Shown here piece after piece: positions 1 to 11,758 of a DNA stretch of 64,000 bases. The DNA is from Curtobacterium herbarum (GTDB lineage: Bacteria; Actinomycetota; Actinomycetes; Actinomycetales; Microbacteriaceae), in the NCBI RefSeq assembly GCF_016907335.1, contig NZ_JAFBBT010000001.1, forward strand, positions 124,001-188,000, written 5' to 3'. Within the stretch, counting starts at the first letter, position 1; each line of letters begins with the position of its first letter. The translations under genes and the position numbers were made by a program. The notes beneath the pieces were generated by a model. It did not search any database. It saw only the letters and a list, made by a program, of their open reading frames with translations, and was not told the origin of the DNA.

Positions 1-461
1 AGCTCGCCGATCTGGTCCTCGAGCGGGACCTTCGGGTCGATGCGGTGCAGCTGGAACAGGTCGATGCGCTCCAGGCCCAGGCGGCGGAGGCTCATCTCGG
101 CCTCCTGACGCAGGTACTCCGGGCGGCCGACCGGCGGCCACTCGTTCGGGCCGGTGCGGGTCAGGCCGGCCTTCGTCGCGATGACGACGTCGTCGCCGTA
201 GGGGTGCAGCGCCTCCTTGAGGAGCTCCTCGGCGACGTAGGGGCCGTACGAGTCGGCGGTGTCGAAGAAGTTCACGCCGAGCTCGACGGCACGCTTGAGG
301 ACGCGGATCGCCTCGTCGTGGTCCTTCGGCGGTCCCCACACGCCGGGGCCGGTGAGCTGCATGGTGCCGTAGCCGAGGCGGTTGACCTCGAGGTCCCCGC
401 CGATGCGGAAGGTTCCGGATGATGCGGCCGGACGGTTCGTGGTGTCGGTGCCAGTGGTCAT
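1..461 (-). CDS. Aldo/keto reductase, N-terminal part (cut by window edge)
   Basis: NAD(P)H-dependent cytosolic reductase of the aldo/keto reductase superfamily. Only the first ~153 residues are inside the window; the C-terminal half lies beyond the left edge. The usual tetrad is visible: Asp and Tyr in [11 protein letters not shown], Lys in IATKAGL and His in FQLHRIDP. The N-terminal [17 protein letters not shown] matches the beta-barrel entry of bacterial AKRs of the YdbC/YajO kind. The ATG follows no strong Shine-Dalgarno. The substrate cannot be read from the sequence. It is the first of three AKRs here, and they are too divergent in their motifs to be recent duplicates. Confidence 0.9.
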   Translation of the reverse strand, partial: MTTGTDTTNRPAASSGTFRIGGDLEVNRLGYGTMQLTGPGVWGPPKDHDEAIRVLKRAVELGVNFFDTADSYGPYVAEELLKEALHPYGDDVVIATKAGLTRTGPNEWPPVGRPEYLRQEAEMSLRRLGLERIDLFQLHRIDPKVPLEDQIGE

Positions 462-534
462 GTACCCGGTCTACGCCTGCCCGGCACCACGCTCCTGAGG
501 GTCCACCCGGCGACGGGGGTACGACAGGGGCGGC

Positions 535-1071
535 TCAGCCCCGGTCGTCGCTGCTGATCCGGACGGCCTCCGCCCACGCCGACACCCAGGCCGGCAGGGT
601 CAGGTCGCGAGGCGACCCACCGGTCGCCGCGAGCACCTCGTCGGGCGGCACCGAGCCTCCCGTCTGACGCAGGAACCGGGCCTGCACCACCGCACGCGCC
701 ACGACGTCCCCGCGGCGGACGAACGTCTGCTCCAGGTACACGGCACGCTCGTCCACACCGAGCACCCGCGACCGCAGCTCGAAGCGCTGCCCGAGCGTCA
801 GCGACCGCTTGTAGGTGATCGTCTGCGCGGCGACGACCGAGTACCAGCCGCGCTCGCCGTAGACCCGCCACGCACCCGATCGGAGCAGCAGCTCGAGGCG
901 GCCGAGGTCGAGCAGGGACAGGTACTTGCCGTTGTTGACGTGCCGGAGCGGGTCCAGATCGGTCAGTGCCACGCGGAACGGCGTGCGCGACTCGTCCCAG
1001 AGCGACAGCCGGCGGCGGGGCGTCAGACGCACCCGCAGGGTCAGCAGCAGGAGCCGGAAGGTCAGGTTCAC
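535..1071 (-). CDS. Hotdog-fold thioesterase-like protein
   Basis: 178-residue single-domain protein of the 4-hydroxybenzoyl-CoA thioesterase type (4HBT_2, THEM6-like). The diagnostic piece is the N-terminal [19 protein letters not shown], where the Asp and the HVNNG turn are typical of the hotdog active site. It is followed by the [17 protein letters not shown] and [19 protein letters not shown] strands. The expected reaction is hydrolysis of an acyl-CoA thioester in the cytosol, but many members have no proven substrate. The basic N-terminus ([19 protein letters not shown]) could associate with the membrane. It is transcribed divergently from the small membrane protein to its right. Confidence 0.75.
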   Translation of the reverse strand: MNLTFRLLLLTLRVRLTPRRRLSLWDESRTPFRVALTDLDPLRHVNNGKYLSLLDLGRLELLLRSGAWRVYGERGWYSVVAAQTITYKRSLTLGQRFELRSRVLGVDERAVYLEQTFVRRGDVVARAVVQARFLRQTGGSVPPDEVLAATGGSPRDLTLPAWVSAWAEAVRISSDDRG

Positions 1072-1166
1072 GGCACGATCCGACCACGCGGAGATCGGAC
1101 ATCAGGGCTTTCGGAGACTACCTTCAGGTTCTACCGGCTCGCCCGAGCCACGAAGGGAACCATCCG

Positions 1167-1577
1167 ATGAGCACCAACTCCGCCACCGGTCGTCCGACCA
1201 CCGTCACCGTCTCGTTCGTCCTCTGGCTCATCACGGTGGTCCTCGGGATCATCAGCGGCGTCGTCGGGATCATCGGCGCCGGTTCGTCACCGCAGGTCCA
1301 GGCGCAGACCGAGGGCCAGGGTGCCGCGGTGGGCGCAGTGGTCGTCGTCGCCGCCGTGTTCGCGATCATCGTCGCGATCGTCGAGCTCATCATCGTCTTC
1401 AAGATGCGCGACGGCCGGAACTGGGCACGCATCGTGCTGCTCGTGCTCGCGATCCTGCAGTTCCTGGGCATCTTCGGGGCCTTCTCGGTCCTCGGCACGA
1501 TCGGCGTCATCGCCGTGGTCGTGGCCACCGTGCTGATGTTCCTCCCCAGCTCGAACGGGTACTTCCGCAAGCACTGA
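1167..1577 (+). CDS. Small four-helix membrane protein of unknown function
   Basis: 136 residues, almost entirely hydrophobic: a first helix near residues 17-38, a second near 55-77, then two closely packed helices near 88-125. The charged MRDGRNWAR loop and the SSNGYFRKH tail lie on the cytosolic side by the positive-inside rule. The pattern of an aromatic WAR before the third helix and a P-SSN-YF ending is common among small uncharacterised actinobacterial membrane proteins. The start was set by the GAAGGGA Shine-Dalgarno about six bases upstream of the ATG. No function is recognised. Confidence 0.7.
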   Translation: MSTNSATGRPTTVTVSFVLWLITVVLGIISGVVGIIGAGSSPQVQAQTEGQGAAVGAVVVVAAVFAIIVAIVELIIVFKMRDGRNWARIVLLVLAILQFLGIFGAFSVLGTIGVIAVVVATVLMFLPSSNGYFRKH

Positions 1578-1759
1578 TCTCCAGCTCGCACCACCCGACG
1601 GACCCGGCACCGCGCACCCGCGCGGACCGGGTCCGTCGTCGTCCGTGGCGGCCTGCACCGGCGACGGTCTCCGGCATTCCCACCAGGCGGGCACGGTCAG
1701 TGCCTCCCTCTGACCGGGTCAAGGCGAGTACACCGGGACTGCAGACGAAAGGACCACGC

Positions 1760-2746
<987 letters not shown>

Positions 2747-2756
2747 CCCTCTCGCG

Positions 2757-2820
2757 GAACGCAAGGTGGGCGGTACCACGCAACGCGATCGCGTTGCGTG
2801 GTGCCGCCCACCTTGCGTTC
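2757..2820. repeat. 64-nt near-perfect palindrome between convergent genes
   Basis: Two 32-nt arms (starting GAACGCAAGGTGGGCGG) are exact reverse complements except for one T/C position, which would still pair as G-U in RNA. There is no loop beyond the centre GATC. It lies 10 nt after the aldo/keto reductase stop and 13 nt before the stop of the opposing gene, so it can act as a bidirectional terminator. No U-tract follows on either strand. Confidence 0.85.
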
Positions 2821-2833
2821 AGCGGGGCTTCGC

Positions 2834-3313
2834 TCAAACCTCGGTGGCGAACGCCGCGACCCGCAGCTGCAGGTCCTCCATCCGCTGGAGGCGCGCCGCC
2901 TCGACGTCGTAGCCCTCGTACGCCGGGGGCGGGGTCTTCCGGACGTTCCGCGAGCACTGGAAGTCCTGGCAGACGAGCGTGCCGACGGTGTCCCCCTTCC
3001 GACCGGCCGGGCCGGAGCGCTTGGCTGAGTAGAAGACGACGTCGTTCGGCAGCTTGACGTCCTGGCACCACGAGCACTGGGCACGGGAGCGTGGTGACGC
3101 CTCGGCCTGCCGGAACACGATGCCGACCAGGTCGCCGTCCAGGGTCGGGACGACCGCGTACGCACGGCGCGGGGTCTTCGGGTCGCGCCACCCCAGGAAG
3201 GTGAGGTCGTCCCAGCGGACGGCGTCGAGGTCGGGGACGGTCATCTCGGTGACCTCACGGCGTGAGGCGTTGACGAAGGAGGCGCGGAGGGCCTCGACGG
3301 TGATCGGGAGCAT
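2834..3313 (-). CDS. FBP-domain (FusB-like treble-clef zinc finger) protein
   Basis: 159 residues. The C-terminal half carries paired cysteines CSWCQD and LVCQDFQCS, a Cys4 treble-clef zinc finger of the type that ends FusB/FBP (fibronectin/EF-G binding) proteins. In FusB this finger contacts elongation factor G and frees it from stalled ribosomes. Actinobacterial single-domain FBP proteins are abundant but largely uncharacterised, so a ribosome or EF-G role is inference. The start is the ATG giving MLPITVEALRASF, which matches the expected N-terminal helix; the open frame runs further upstream but with out-of-family sequence. Confidence 0.8.
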   Translation of the reverse strand: MLPITVEALRASFVNASRREVTEMTVPDLDAVRWDDLTFLGWRDPKTPRRAYAVVPTLDGDLVGIVFRQAEASPRSRAQCSWCQDVKLPNDVVFYSAKRSGPAGRKGDTVGTLVCQDFQCSRNVRKTPPPAYEGYDVEAARLQRMEDLQLRVAAFATEV

Positions 3314-3480
3314 GGTTGGGCCTGTCGTCCTGGCACCGGCGCAGCAGTGTGCGTCACGGGTGCGGTTCGTTCGGAGGGGTCGACGATGCCGTCGTGTCGG
3401 ACGACACGGCGGGGGCGTCAGGCCCTGATGCCGGCGCAGGCGCCGACGACCTCCTCGGAACGGTTGCTCACACCAGCACC

Positions 3481-4209
3481 CTACGGCTGACCGACGACGA
3501 GCACCAGCGAGCCCTCGTACGACGGCTGCACACGGAGTCGGCCGTACCGGGCGTCCCACGTGCCGTCCTCGAGCGCGGTGCGGAGGGCGGCGACCGACCG
3601 GGCTGCGGTCATCTCGTCGACGGCCGCCCAGGCAGGGTCTGCCCGGCGGGCGCCGGCGTCGAGCAGCCGTTCCGGTCGTGCGTAGTACGCCTCGGAGAAC
3701 CCGTCGACGCACGTGAAGGGGATCGGCACGCGGGTCGTCGTCACCTGGCCGCCCAGGGCATCGGCGACCCGGTCGAGCGCCGGCCAGCGCCGGGCTTCGC
3801 GCGCCAGGACCTCGGGGGCGTAGTCGGCGAGCCAGTGGTCCGGGATGCGGGCCGGGTCGCGGGTGAGCAGGGCGACGGGGCCGCGGGTGACCCGTCGCAC
3901 CTCGGCGAGCCCCCGTTCGAGGTCGGGCCACGCCGGCAGCGAGAAAGCCGACGCGGCGGCGTCGAAGGACCCGTCCGCGAACAGTAGTGTCTCGGCCGGA
4001 GGCTCGACGGTCGTGACGTCCCGGTCCCGCGGCTCGTACGAGACGGCTCCGGCGCCGACGTAGAGGACCGTGTCGGCCTGGCCGAGTGCCACCCGGATCG
4101 CCCGCTCGAAGACCGGCTCCGGTCGACGGTGCCGGGACGAGCCGTCGGCCGCACCGTCGGCCCTGCCGCGCTCGGCGTCGCCTGCTGGTCCGTCCGCAGT
4201 CCTCGTCAC
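3481..4209 (-). CDS. SAM-dependent methyltransferase-like protein
   Basis: 242 residues with a class I methyltransferase fold. The motif I equivalent is VLYVGAGAVSYEP. The acidic ribose-binding position falls in DVTTVEPPAETLLF. Motif IV is SFDAAASAFSLPAWPDLERGLAEVRRV, of the type found in ubiE-like small-molecule methyltransferases, and the protein ends with a beta strand SLVLVVGQP. The glycine loop is GAGAVS rather than GxGxG, so activity is not certain. The first ~30 residues are low-complexity and acidic. The substrate is unknown. It sits tail-to-head with the XRE regulator gene upstream on the same strand. Confidence 0.7.
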   Translation of the reverse strand: MTRTADGPAGDAERGRADGAADGSSRHRRPEPVFERAIRVALGQADTVLYVGAGAVSYEPRDRDVTTVEPPAETLLFADGSFDAAASAFSLPAWPDLERGLAEVRRVTRGPVALLTRDPARIPDHWLADYAPEVLAREARRWPALDRVADALGGQVTTTRVPIPFTCVDGFSEAYYARPERLLDAGARRADPAWAAVDEMTAARSVAALRTALEDGTWDARYGRLRVQPSYEGSLVLVVGQP

Positions 4210-4281
4210 GCCGTCAGCCTACGGCGGGCAGGTCGGCGGCAACCGGTCGGTTGCGGGCGGCTTCGGTCGGTCCTGCCGGTC

Positions 4282-5190
4282 TCAGTCGACCTGGTCGACC
4301 GACTCCGGCGACCGCACGGCGGCCCGTTGTTCGGCCAGCTCGGTGGCGGCCCACGTACCGAGGAGCGACAGGGACCGCTCGGACTCCGACCCGGCGTCGG
4401 CGCCGTAGGTGAACACCGTCAGCCCGGGGTCGGCGACCAGGTCGAGCGCCTCGAACGTCAGCTCGAGCTCCCCGACGATCGGGTGGTGCAGGTGCTTGCG
4501 GCCCGAACGGTGCACGTGCACGTCGTGCTCGGCCCACCAGGTGCGGAACTCCTCGCTCTTCGCCGAGAGCTCGCTCACCAGGGTCATCAGGCCGGGCTCG
4601 CACGGGTTCGAGGCCGCCGTGGTGCGGAGGACGGCCACGGCGTCGCGGGCGGTCTGCTCCCAGCGGGGGAAGAAGTCGCGGGCGGCGGGGTCGAGGAACG
4701 CGAACCGTGCCGTGTTCACCGGGCGTCCGGCACCGGCGAACACCGGGGCGTAGAGCGCGTGGCCGAGGGTGTTCGCGGCGACGATGTCGAGCCGTTCGTT
4801 GCGCACCCACGCCGGGGCGCCGGTGATCGCGTCGAGCAGGCGCTGTACCGCGGGCCGCACCGACGTCGGCACCGGACGGTGGGTGGTCTTCACCCCTGCG
4901 TTCGCCAGGTGTGCGAGGTCCGCCAGGTGCGCGCGCTCCGCCTCGTCCAGCTGCAGGGCGTTGGCCAGGCCGTCGAGGACGCCCTCCGAGACGCCCTTGA
5001 GGGTGCCGCGTTCGAGTCGCGTGTAGTAGTCGACGCTGACGCCGGCGAGCATCGCGACCTCGTGCCGACGGAGTCCGGGGACGCGCCGGGTACCGCCGCC
5101 GAACGACGGCATGCCGGCCTGCTCCGGGGTGAGCCGGGCTCGGCGGCTGGACAGGAAGTCGCGGATCTCGTTGCGGACGTCGATACCCAT
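4282..5190 (-). CDS. XRE-family regulator with MmyB-like ligand-binding domain
   Basis: 302-residue cytosolic transcription factor. Residues ~5-75 form an XRE helix-turn-helix, with the recognition region in RRVPGLRRHEVAMLAGVSVD followed by YYTRLERG. The rest is a PAS-like MmyB ligand-binding domain that starts near PAWVRNERLDIVAANTLGHAL and includes NTARFAFLDPAARDFFPRW, the family hallmark. Fatty-acid-like ligands have been proposed for this family from structure. Such regulators usually control an adjacent oxidoreductase; the nearest candidate is the methyltransferase-like gene downstream on the same strand. Confidence 0.9.
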   Translation of the reverse strand: MGIDVRNEIRDFLSSRRARLTPEQAGMPSFGGGTRRVPGLRRHEVAMLAGVSVDYYTRLERGTLKGVSEGVLDGLANALQLDEAERAHLADLAHLANAGVKTTHRPVPTSVRPAVQRLLDAITGAPAWVRNERLDIVAANTLGHALYAPVFAGAGRPVNTARFAFLDPAARDFFPRWEQTARDAVAVLRTTAASNPCEPGLMTLVSELSAKSEEFRTWWAEHDVHVHRSGRKHLHHPIVGELELTFEALDLVADPGLTVFTYGADAGSESERSLSLLGTWAATELAEQRAAVRSPESVDQVD

Positions 5191-5259
5191 GCCACCAGGC
5201 TACGTGCCCGGCGATGTGCCCGGTGGTGCGCCGAGTGGTGTGCCCGGCTGCGGACCGTC

Positions 5260-5302
5260 GGACGGGAGGCCCGGCACCGGTCCGGTGGCGCGCCTCCCGT
5301 CC
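5260..5302. repeat. Imperfect copy of the GGACGGGAGGC palindrome
   Basis: Arms GTCGGACGGGAGG and CCTCCCGTCCGAC enclose a centre (CCCGGCACCGGTCCGGTGGCGCG) that has drifted from the consensus. It lies between the XRE regulator start and the M23 peptidase stop, both on the minus strand, so it probably terminates one unit or separates two. Confidence 0.7.
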
Positions 5303-5312
5303 GACGTGTGGT

Positions 5313-5387
5313 CGCGCCGGCACGGCGCTGCTGGACGCGCGCCGACGCGGCCCCGCCGGATGCGCGCCGGCACGGCGCTCGCGGATG
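5313..5387. repeat. Three-copy 25-bp tandem repeat
   Basis: Three consecutive 25-bp units, each beginning CGCGCCG. Units one and three share CGCGCCGGCACGGCGCT exactly; the middle unit is diverged. It lies directly after the end of the M23 peptidase gene. Confidence 0.8.
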
Positions 5388-5395
5388 CGCTGCGG

Positions 5396-6439
5396 CTAGA
5401 GCGCGCGGCCGGTGTGCGCGGCGAGCCAGGCGGCCGGGTCGATCGGCAGGGTGCCGTCCATGAGGACCTCGAGATGCAGGTGCGCCCCAGTCGAGACCCC
5501 GGAGGACCCGACGCTGCCGATGAACTGACCGGGCTCGACGCGGTCGCCGACCTTGAGCGGCGACGACCCGGGGATCATGTGGCCGTACAGGGTCGAGACC
5601 TTCCGGCCGTCCACCTGGTGGTCGATGATCACGGTCTCGCCGTACGAGAAGTACGTGCCCGCGACCCGGACGGTGCCCGCGGCGACCGCGCCGATCGGAG
5701 CGCCCATGCCCGGGTTGAAGTCGAGCCCCTGGTGCAGGGACGAGCACGCACCGCACGGCGCGGTGCGGTACCCGAAGCCGGAGCTCATCCGGACCGGGCC
5801 CGGGAAGGGTGAGCGGACGTCGCCGCCGTAGGTCACGGTCTCGCCGGCGGAGACGGCACCGGTGCCGGTCGACGCGACACCGCCGCCGACCGTGAAGCCG
5901 TCGCGCGAGGTGCTCGGCAGTGCCACCTGGGTGACGGCGAAGTCCTGGGTGCTCACGGCGGGCGCCAGGGTCGCGACCGCCGCGGAGGCGCCGGTGCTGG
6001 CGTGCGCGGGCATCGCGGCGGCGCCGAACATCGCGAGTGCGGCGGCGGCGCTCGTCAGGGTGAGGCGGCTGGCCCGGGCTCCGCGGACGCGGCGGCGCGC
6101 GGCGGGGGTCGCGGTGCCGCCGGTCGTCGTGCCGCCGGTCGTCGTGCCGCCGGTCGTCGTGCTGGCGATCGCGACCGCGCGGCGCGGGACCCGGCGGATG
6201 CGGGTGTCGGGGTGGGCGACGGCCGGTGCTGCGACGACTGGTGCTGCGACCGCCCGTGCGACTGTCGCCGGCGGTGCGCCGGCCTCGGCCGTGACGATCG
6301 GGGCGGGTGCCGGTCGCGGCGCCCGTGCACGTCGCTTCGTCGCGGCGGCCTGCTCGGCCCGCTCCGCCGCCAGGGCAGCGCGACGCGTCAGGTGCACGAC
6401 GGGCGTGCTGCTGGGGAGGTCTGCATCTGGGGGAGTCAT
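5396..6439 (-). CDS. Membrane-anchored M23 metallopeptidase (LytM-like)
   Basis: 347 residues. A long, basic, Ala/Pro-rich cytoplasmic region (1-125, opening with [14 protein letters not shown]) contains three exact TTTGG repeats at 94-108. It is followed by one hydrophobic segment at ~126-147 ending AMPAHA, which could be a signal anchor or cleaved. The C-terminal domain (~215-345) is a LytM/Gly-Gly endopeptidase fold with zinc ligands H236xxxD240 and H320xH322. It should cut peptidoglycan cross-bridges or activate another hydrolase outside the cell. The ATG giving MTPPDADLP was chosen because upstream frame sequence is unrelated to the family. Confidence 0.85.
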   Translation of the reverse strand: MTPPDADLPSSTPVVHLTRRAALAAERAEQAAATKRRARAPRPAPAPIVTAEAGAPPATVARAVAAPVVAAPAVAHPDTRIRRVPRRAVAIASTTTGGTTTGGTTTGGTATPAARRRVRGARASRLTLTSAAAALAMFGAAAMPAHASTGASAAVATLAPAVSTQDFAVTQVALPSTSRDGFTVGGGVASTGTGAVSAGETVTYGGDVRSPFPGPVRMSSGFGYRTAPCGACSSLHQGLDFNPGMGAPIGAVAAGTVRVAGTYFSYGETVIIDHQVDGRKVSTLYGHMIPGSSPLKVGDRVEPGQFIGSVGSSGVSTGAHLHLEVLMDGTLPIDPAAWLAAHTGRAL

Positions 6440-6586
6440 GGCCGGAGCCCATTCTGCACGAACCTGTCCGGTTGTACAGCCCCGGGTTCCGCGACCACCC
6501 GCGGTCGAGGGTGCGCAGATCGACGGGATCCGGGCCTCCCGGCTGGGGATCAGTAGTGTCGAGGCAAGCGACGGAGAGGACCCCTC

Positions 6587-7075
6587 ATGGCCCGATCGCC
6601 GCGGGAGCGGCACGAACCCATCGACCTGCGGTCGGCGGAGGTCGTGCTGGCCGGTACCCAGGACCTGCTCCCGATCCTGCGGGCGGCCGCCGTCCGTGCC
6701 GGTGTGGACGCGACGCGCATGCGTGTGGTCGGTGTCGACGACGCGCCGGAGCTGCACGAGGCCGCGGACGCCGAGCTCGCCGTCATCGCGATCCGCCGTC
6801 CGGGCGAGGACCCCGCGTTCCACCGGGCGCAGGAGGCGGCGGAACTCATCGAACCCCTGCTCCGACCGGGTGCCGTGCGGATCGTCATCACGGTCTCGCG
6901 GGCCACACGGCTCGCCCCGAAGCTCGAACGCGCCCTGACCGCCGAGGTCCTGCACCAGCTCGGTGCGGCGACGGCCTGGTCGGGGTTCCGGCGGCCCTTC
7001 CGGAACCTCCGCACACGACTCGGGACGGCGGGCCTGCGGGCTGCCGGGCTCCGGGTGTTCCGCCTGGCGGTCTGA
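6587..7075 (+). CDS. Conserved-looking hypothetical protein
   Basis: 162 residues, soluble, with alternating strands and helices ([64 protein letters not shown]) resembling a small Rossmann-like or receiver-like alpha/beta fold. The C-terminus is Arg/Leu-rich ([26 protein letters not shown]) and may be amphipathic. No family is recognised. A GGAGAGG Shine-Dalgarno stands nine bases before the ATG, so it is likely translated. It stands alone between the divergent M23 peptidase gene and isocitrate dehydrogenase. Confidence 0.6.
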   Translation: MARSPRERHEPIDLRSAEVVLAGTQDLLPILRAAAVRAGVDATRMRVVGVDDAPELHEAADAELAVIAIRRPGEDPAFHRAQEAAELIEPLLRPGAVRIVITVSRATRLAPKLERALTAEVLHQLGAATAWSGFRRPFRNLRTRLGTAGLRAAGLRVFRLAV

Positions 7076-7151
7076 GCCCGGCACCGTCGGCGCGGCTGGG
7101 CCGTTCCTGCACAGGTCCGGTCGGCACTGGTGCTCGTCCACAGGACCGGTA

Positions 7152-7165
7152 TCTTGATGTCGAGA
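7152..7165. promoter_or_regulatory. Candidate operator upstream of isocitrate dehydrogenase
   Basis: TCTTGATGTCGAGA is a 14-bp palindrome with one mismatch (half-sites TCTTGA / TCGAGA), 62 bp upstream of the icd start in an otherwise unstructured leader. The position fits a repressor site over a promoter. The regulator is not identifiable. Confidence 0.4.
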
Positions 7166-7227
7166 CATCTCACGCCGCGAGTAGCGTGGGGGGCACGGAC
7201 CGCGCGAACAAGGGAGTACCCGCCAGC

Positions 7228-9438
<2,211 letters not shown>

Positions 9439-9453
9439 GCGCGACCCCACGTC

Positions 9454-9495
9454 GGACGGGAGGCCCGGTGCCAGCTGGTGCCGGGCCTCCCGTCC
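9454..9495. terminator. 42-nt palindromic terminator (GGACGGGAGGC family)
   Basis: Arms beginning GGACGGGAGGCCCGG fold on the reverse complement with two G-U pairs. It sits 15 nt after the icd stop and before the convergent DUF3817 gene stop, so it can serve both strands. No U-tract is present. Confidence 0.75.
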
Positions 9496-9536
9496 GTCTG
9501 TGGTGCTGTCTGCGCGACCAGACCGGTCGCGACCCG

Positions 9537-10004
9537 TCAGCGTGACGGGACCGGCGGGCCGATCGTCAGCAGCACCACGAAGACGAGCGCCACCAGGACC
9601 ACCCCGACCGCCGCGGCCAGGAACGGGTGCGCCACCACGACGAAGAGCAGCCGGTCGAGCGGACCCGGGCGCTCCCCGGCCTCGGGGCCGCGCCGCCACC
9701 CACCGTCGAGCATGCCGCGGCGGGCGACGCCGACCTCGAACGGCAGTGTCGTGTACGGCACGATCGCACTCACCCAGCCGAGCACCGTCGCGCCGAACGA
9801 CCACCGCTGGTTCACCGCGACGACCGTCGTGACGACGAGGTACGCCAGGAACACGAAGCCGTGCACGCCACCGCCGACCCGGACGGGCCAGTCACCGGCA
9901 CCGAGGCCGTACTTCAGCAGCATGCCGACAAGCAGCAGGGTCCAGGTCACGAGTTCGGCGATCGCCAGGCCGCGGAACAGGGATCGAGGGGTCATGGCCT
10001 CCAT
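9537..10004 (-). CDS. DUF3817 membrane protein
   Basis: 155 residues with four hydrophobic segments (AIAELVTWTLLLVGMLLKYG, GFVFLAYLVVTTVVAV, VLGWVSAIVPYTTLPFEVGV, AAAVGVVLVALVFVVLL). The LFRGLAIAELVTWTLLLVGM opening, the VHGFVFLAYLVV helix and VPYTTLPFEV are typical of DUF3817, a family of small actinobacterial integral membrane proteins without assigned function. A second ATG nine bases downstream (MTPRSLFRG) is an equally possible start, since neither has a well-spaced Shine-Dalgarno. It converges on icd. Confidence 0.8.
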   Translation of the reverse strand: MEAMTPRSLFRGLAIAELVTWTLLLVGMLLKYGLGAGDWPVRVGGGVHGFVFLAYLVVTTVVAVNQRWSFGATVLGWVSAIVPYTTLPFEVGVARRGMLDGGWRRGPEAGERPGPLDRLLFVVVAHPFLAAAVGVVLVALVFVVLLTIGPPVPSR

Positions 10005-10165
10005 CGTGGCGGACGCCCGGTGGAAGACCCCCGAAGACCCCCGAAGCCGCCGACGAACCGGTGACGACCGCTGACGCCCCGTGGGAGCACCCGGACAGCA
10101 CGACGCTCCGGACCACCGGCCCGGGGCGCCCTGCCGTCAGCGACGGCCGACGACGGTCACGACGC

Positions 10166-11605
10166 TCAGCGCCGGACGGTCACCACCTGTCCGAGCTCGT
10201 TGACCCCGGCCGCGGCGTCCCAGGTGCCGACGTTCGCGGTCTGGATCGCGAAGGCCGGGTCACGGGAGACCGACCGCTCGGCGGCGGGCATCGCGAGGGC
10301 GACCTCCCACTTGCCGGCCGGCACCTTCCGGAGTGACGCGGTGAGCGTCGCCGTCGTGCCGGGCTGCCACGAGGACGCGTCGGCACGGACGGGCACCGTC
10401 ACGTGCCGGTGACCGTTCGTCAGCACGAGCTGGACGGGACGGCGGTTGTACGGCGCCGCCCAGCCGTCGTTCCGCACGGACACCGAGACCGCGGGGTGCT
10501 TGCCGGAGGTCACGGTGCTCGAGGTCATCGTGAACCGGTAGCCGAGCTTCTTCGCCGCGTCGGTCATGCCGTCCTGCCCCCAGGTCGACAGGACGTCCTT
10601 GTTGTAGTCGAGGTTCAGGTAGCTGTAGTGGTACTTCGCCATCTCGGCCGCGGCGGACGGGTACTCGGACCGCGGCGCGTTCACGGCGCAGGTCTCACCG
10701 CCGACCAGGACGTACCGCGAGTCGGCGGCCAGGTAGTCCTGGTCGAGCGACAGCGGGTCGCTCAGGAAGGTGCCGAAGTCGTCGGGCGAGGCGAGGAAGC
10801 AGTCGTTGTGGTGGCCGATGCGGGACGCCGCCGACCCGTCGTGCGCCTGCTGCGGCGTGAGCGCCCCGGCGGTGCCCGAGGTGGTGCGGAGGGCGTCCTG
10901 CTTCATCTGCATGGTGCGGACCTGGATCGAGCGGCTGGACGGCAGGGCTGCCAGCTCGGCTGCGATCACCTGGCGTCGGGCGTCCTTGTCGGCCTCGGTC
11001 AGCACGCCCGGGTTGGCCGGGTCGCTGGCGAAGTGGTCGGTGTAGTACCCCTCGCCCCACAGGCCGATGAAGCCCTCCTGCAGGGTCGGGATCACGTCGG
11101 CGTTCCGGCGGAGGACCGGTGTGAGCTGCTTGATGTGCGCGAGCACGGTCGGCAGGTCGGCGTCACCGTACGGAGCCGAGTACGGGTAGCTGCCGCCCTG
11201 GACGTAGGCGAAGCGGGTGATCACGCTGACGCCGGCGGCCCGGGCGGTGTCGTAGTCGTGCTGCACCAGCGCGAGCCAGGCCGGGCTGAGGCGCCGCTGG
11301 TCGACGAACGCCTCCATGTAGAACACCCGGACGATCTGGGTGACGCCGTCGGCGCGGTAGCCCTCGAGCGTGGCGGCGTCGAGCGGGGTGTACCCGCTGC
11401 CGTCGGCACGGTAGTGCGTCTCGGTGGTGTGGTCGAACCCGCGCTGGGGGTTCGGGATGACGGCGTCGCTCGCCGTGTAGGTCACGGTGGAGCTGGTCGG
11501 CGCCGGGTGGTGGCCGCTGTGTGACGACGACGCCCAGGCGTTGGTCGGCACGGCGAGTGCGATCACGGCCGCGAGCGCGGCGGTGGTGATGGTGCGGTGC
11601 TGCAT
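10166..11605 (-). CDS. Secreted DUF4874/DUF4832 protein
   Basis: 479 residues with a Sec signal peptide (MQHRTITTAALAAVIALAV...AWAS, cleavage near residue 26). The DUF4874 N-terminal region begins with VIPNPQRGFDHTTETHY and holds a TIM-barrel-like series (TQIVRVFYMEAF, GVSVITRFAYVQGG). The DUF4832 C-terminal region includes HNDCFLASPDDFGTF, GGETCAVN and a final beta-sandwich (AVSVSVRNDGWAAPYNRRPVQLVL). These two domains occur together in exported proteins that resemble glycoside hydrolases, so a carbohydrate target outside the cell is plausible but unproven. It is divergent from the Gfo/Idh gene, with a shared 150-bp promoter region. Confidence 0.85.
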   Translation of the reverse strand: MQHRTITTAALAAVIALAVPTNAWASSSHSGHHPAPTSSTVTYTASDAVIPNPQRGFDHTTETHYRADGSGYTPLDAATLEGYRADGVTQIVRVFYMEAFVDQRRLSPAWLALVQHDYDTARAAGVSVITRFAYVQGGSYPYSAPYGDADLPTVLAHIKQLTPVLRRNADVIPTLQEGFIGLWGEGYYTDHFASDPANPGVLTEADKDARRQVIAAELAALPSSRSIQVRTMQMKQDALRTTSGTAGALTPQQAHDGSAASRIGHHNDCFLASPDDFGTFLSDPLSLDQDYLAADSRYVLVGGETCAVNAPRSEYPSAAAEMAKYHYSYLNLDYNKDVLSTWGQDGMTDAAKKLGYRFTMTSSTVTSGKHPAVSVSVRNDGWAAPYNRRPVQLVLTNGHRHVTVPVRADASSWQPGTTATLTASLRKVPAGKWEVALAMPAAERSVSRDPAFAIQTANVGTWDAAAGVNELGQVVTVRR

Positions 11606-11745
11606 CGGACGAGCCCCTGTCCTCGGCGCAGGTGTGGATTGACACTCCCTGGTGTCGGAACCTGCGCGAATGTGATCTGAATGTAGGTCAAACGATCAGA
11701 AAACACCACCCCTGGTTCCTCGTATCGATTCGACCCGTTTCTCGG

Positions 11746-11751
11746 TAGCGT
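11746..11751 (+). promoter_or_regulatory. -10 box TAGCGT, leaderless start of Gfo/Idh gene
   Basis: TAGCGT ends 7 nt before the ATG, so a transcript would begin at or next to the start codon; no Shine-Dalgarno is present. Confidence 0.55.
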
Positions 11752-11758
11752 GGTCGAC

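Noticed and set aside
6440..6586. tRNA or other RNA gene between the M23 peptidase and the next gene
   Set aside because: No cloverleaf or CCA end can be drawn; the sequence contains only a promoter-like region and the Shine-Dalgarno of the downstream gene.
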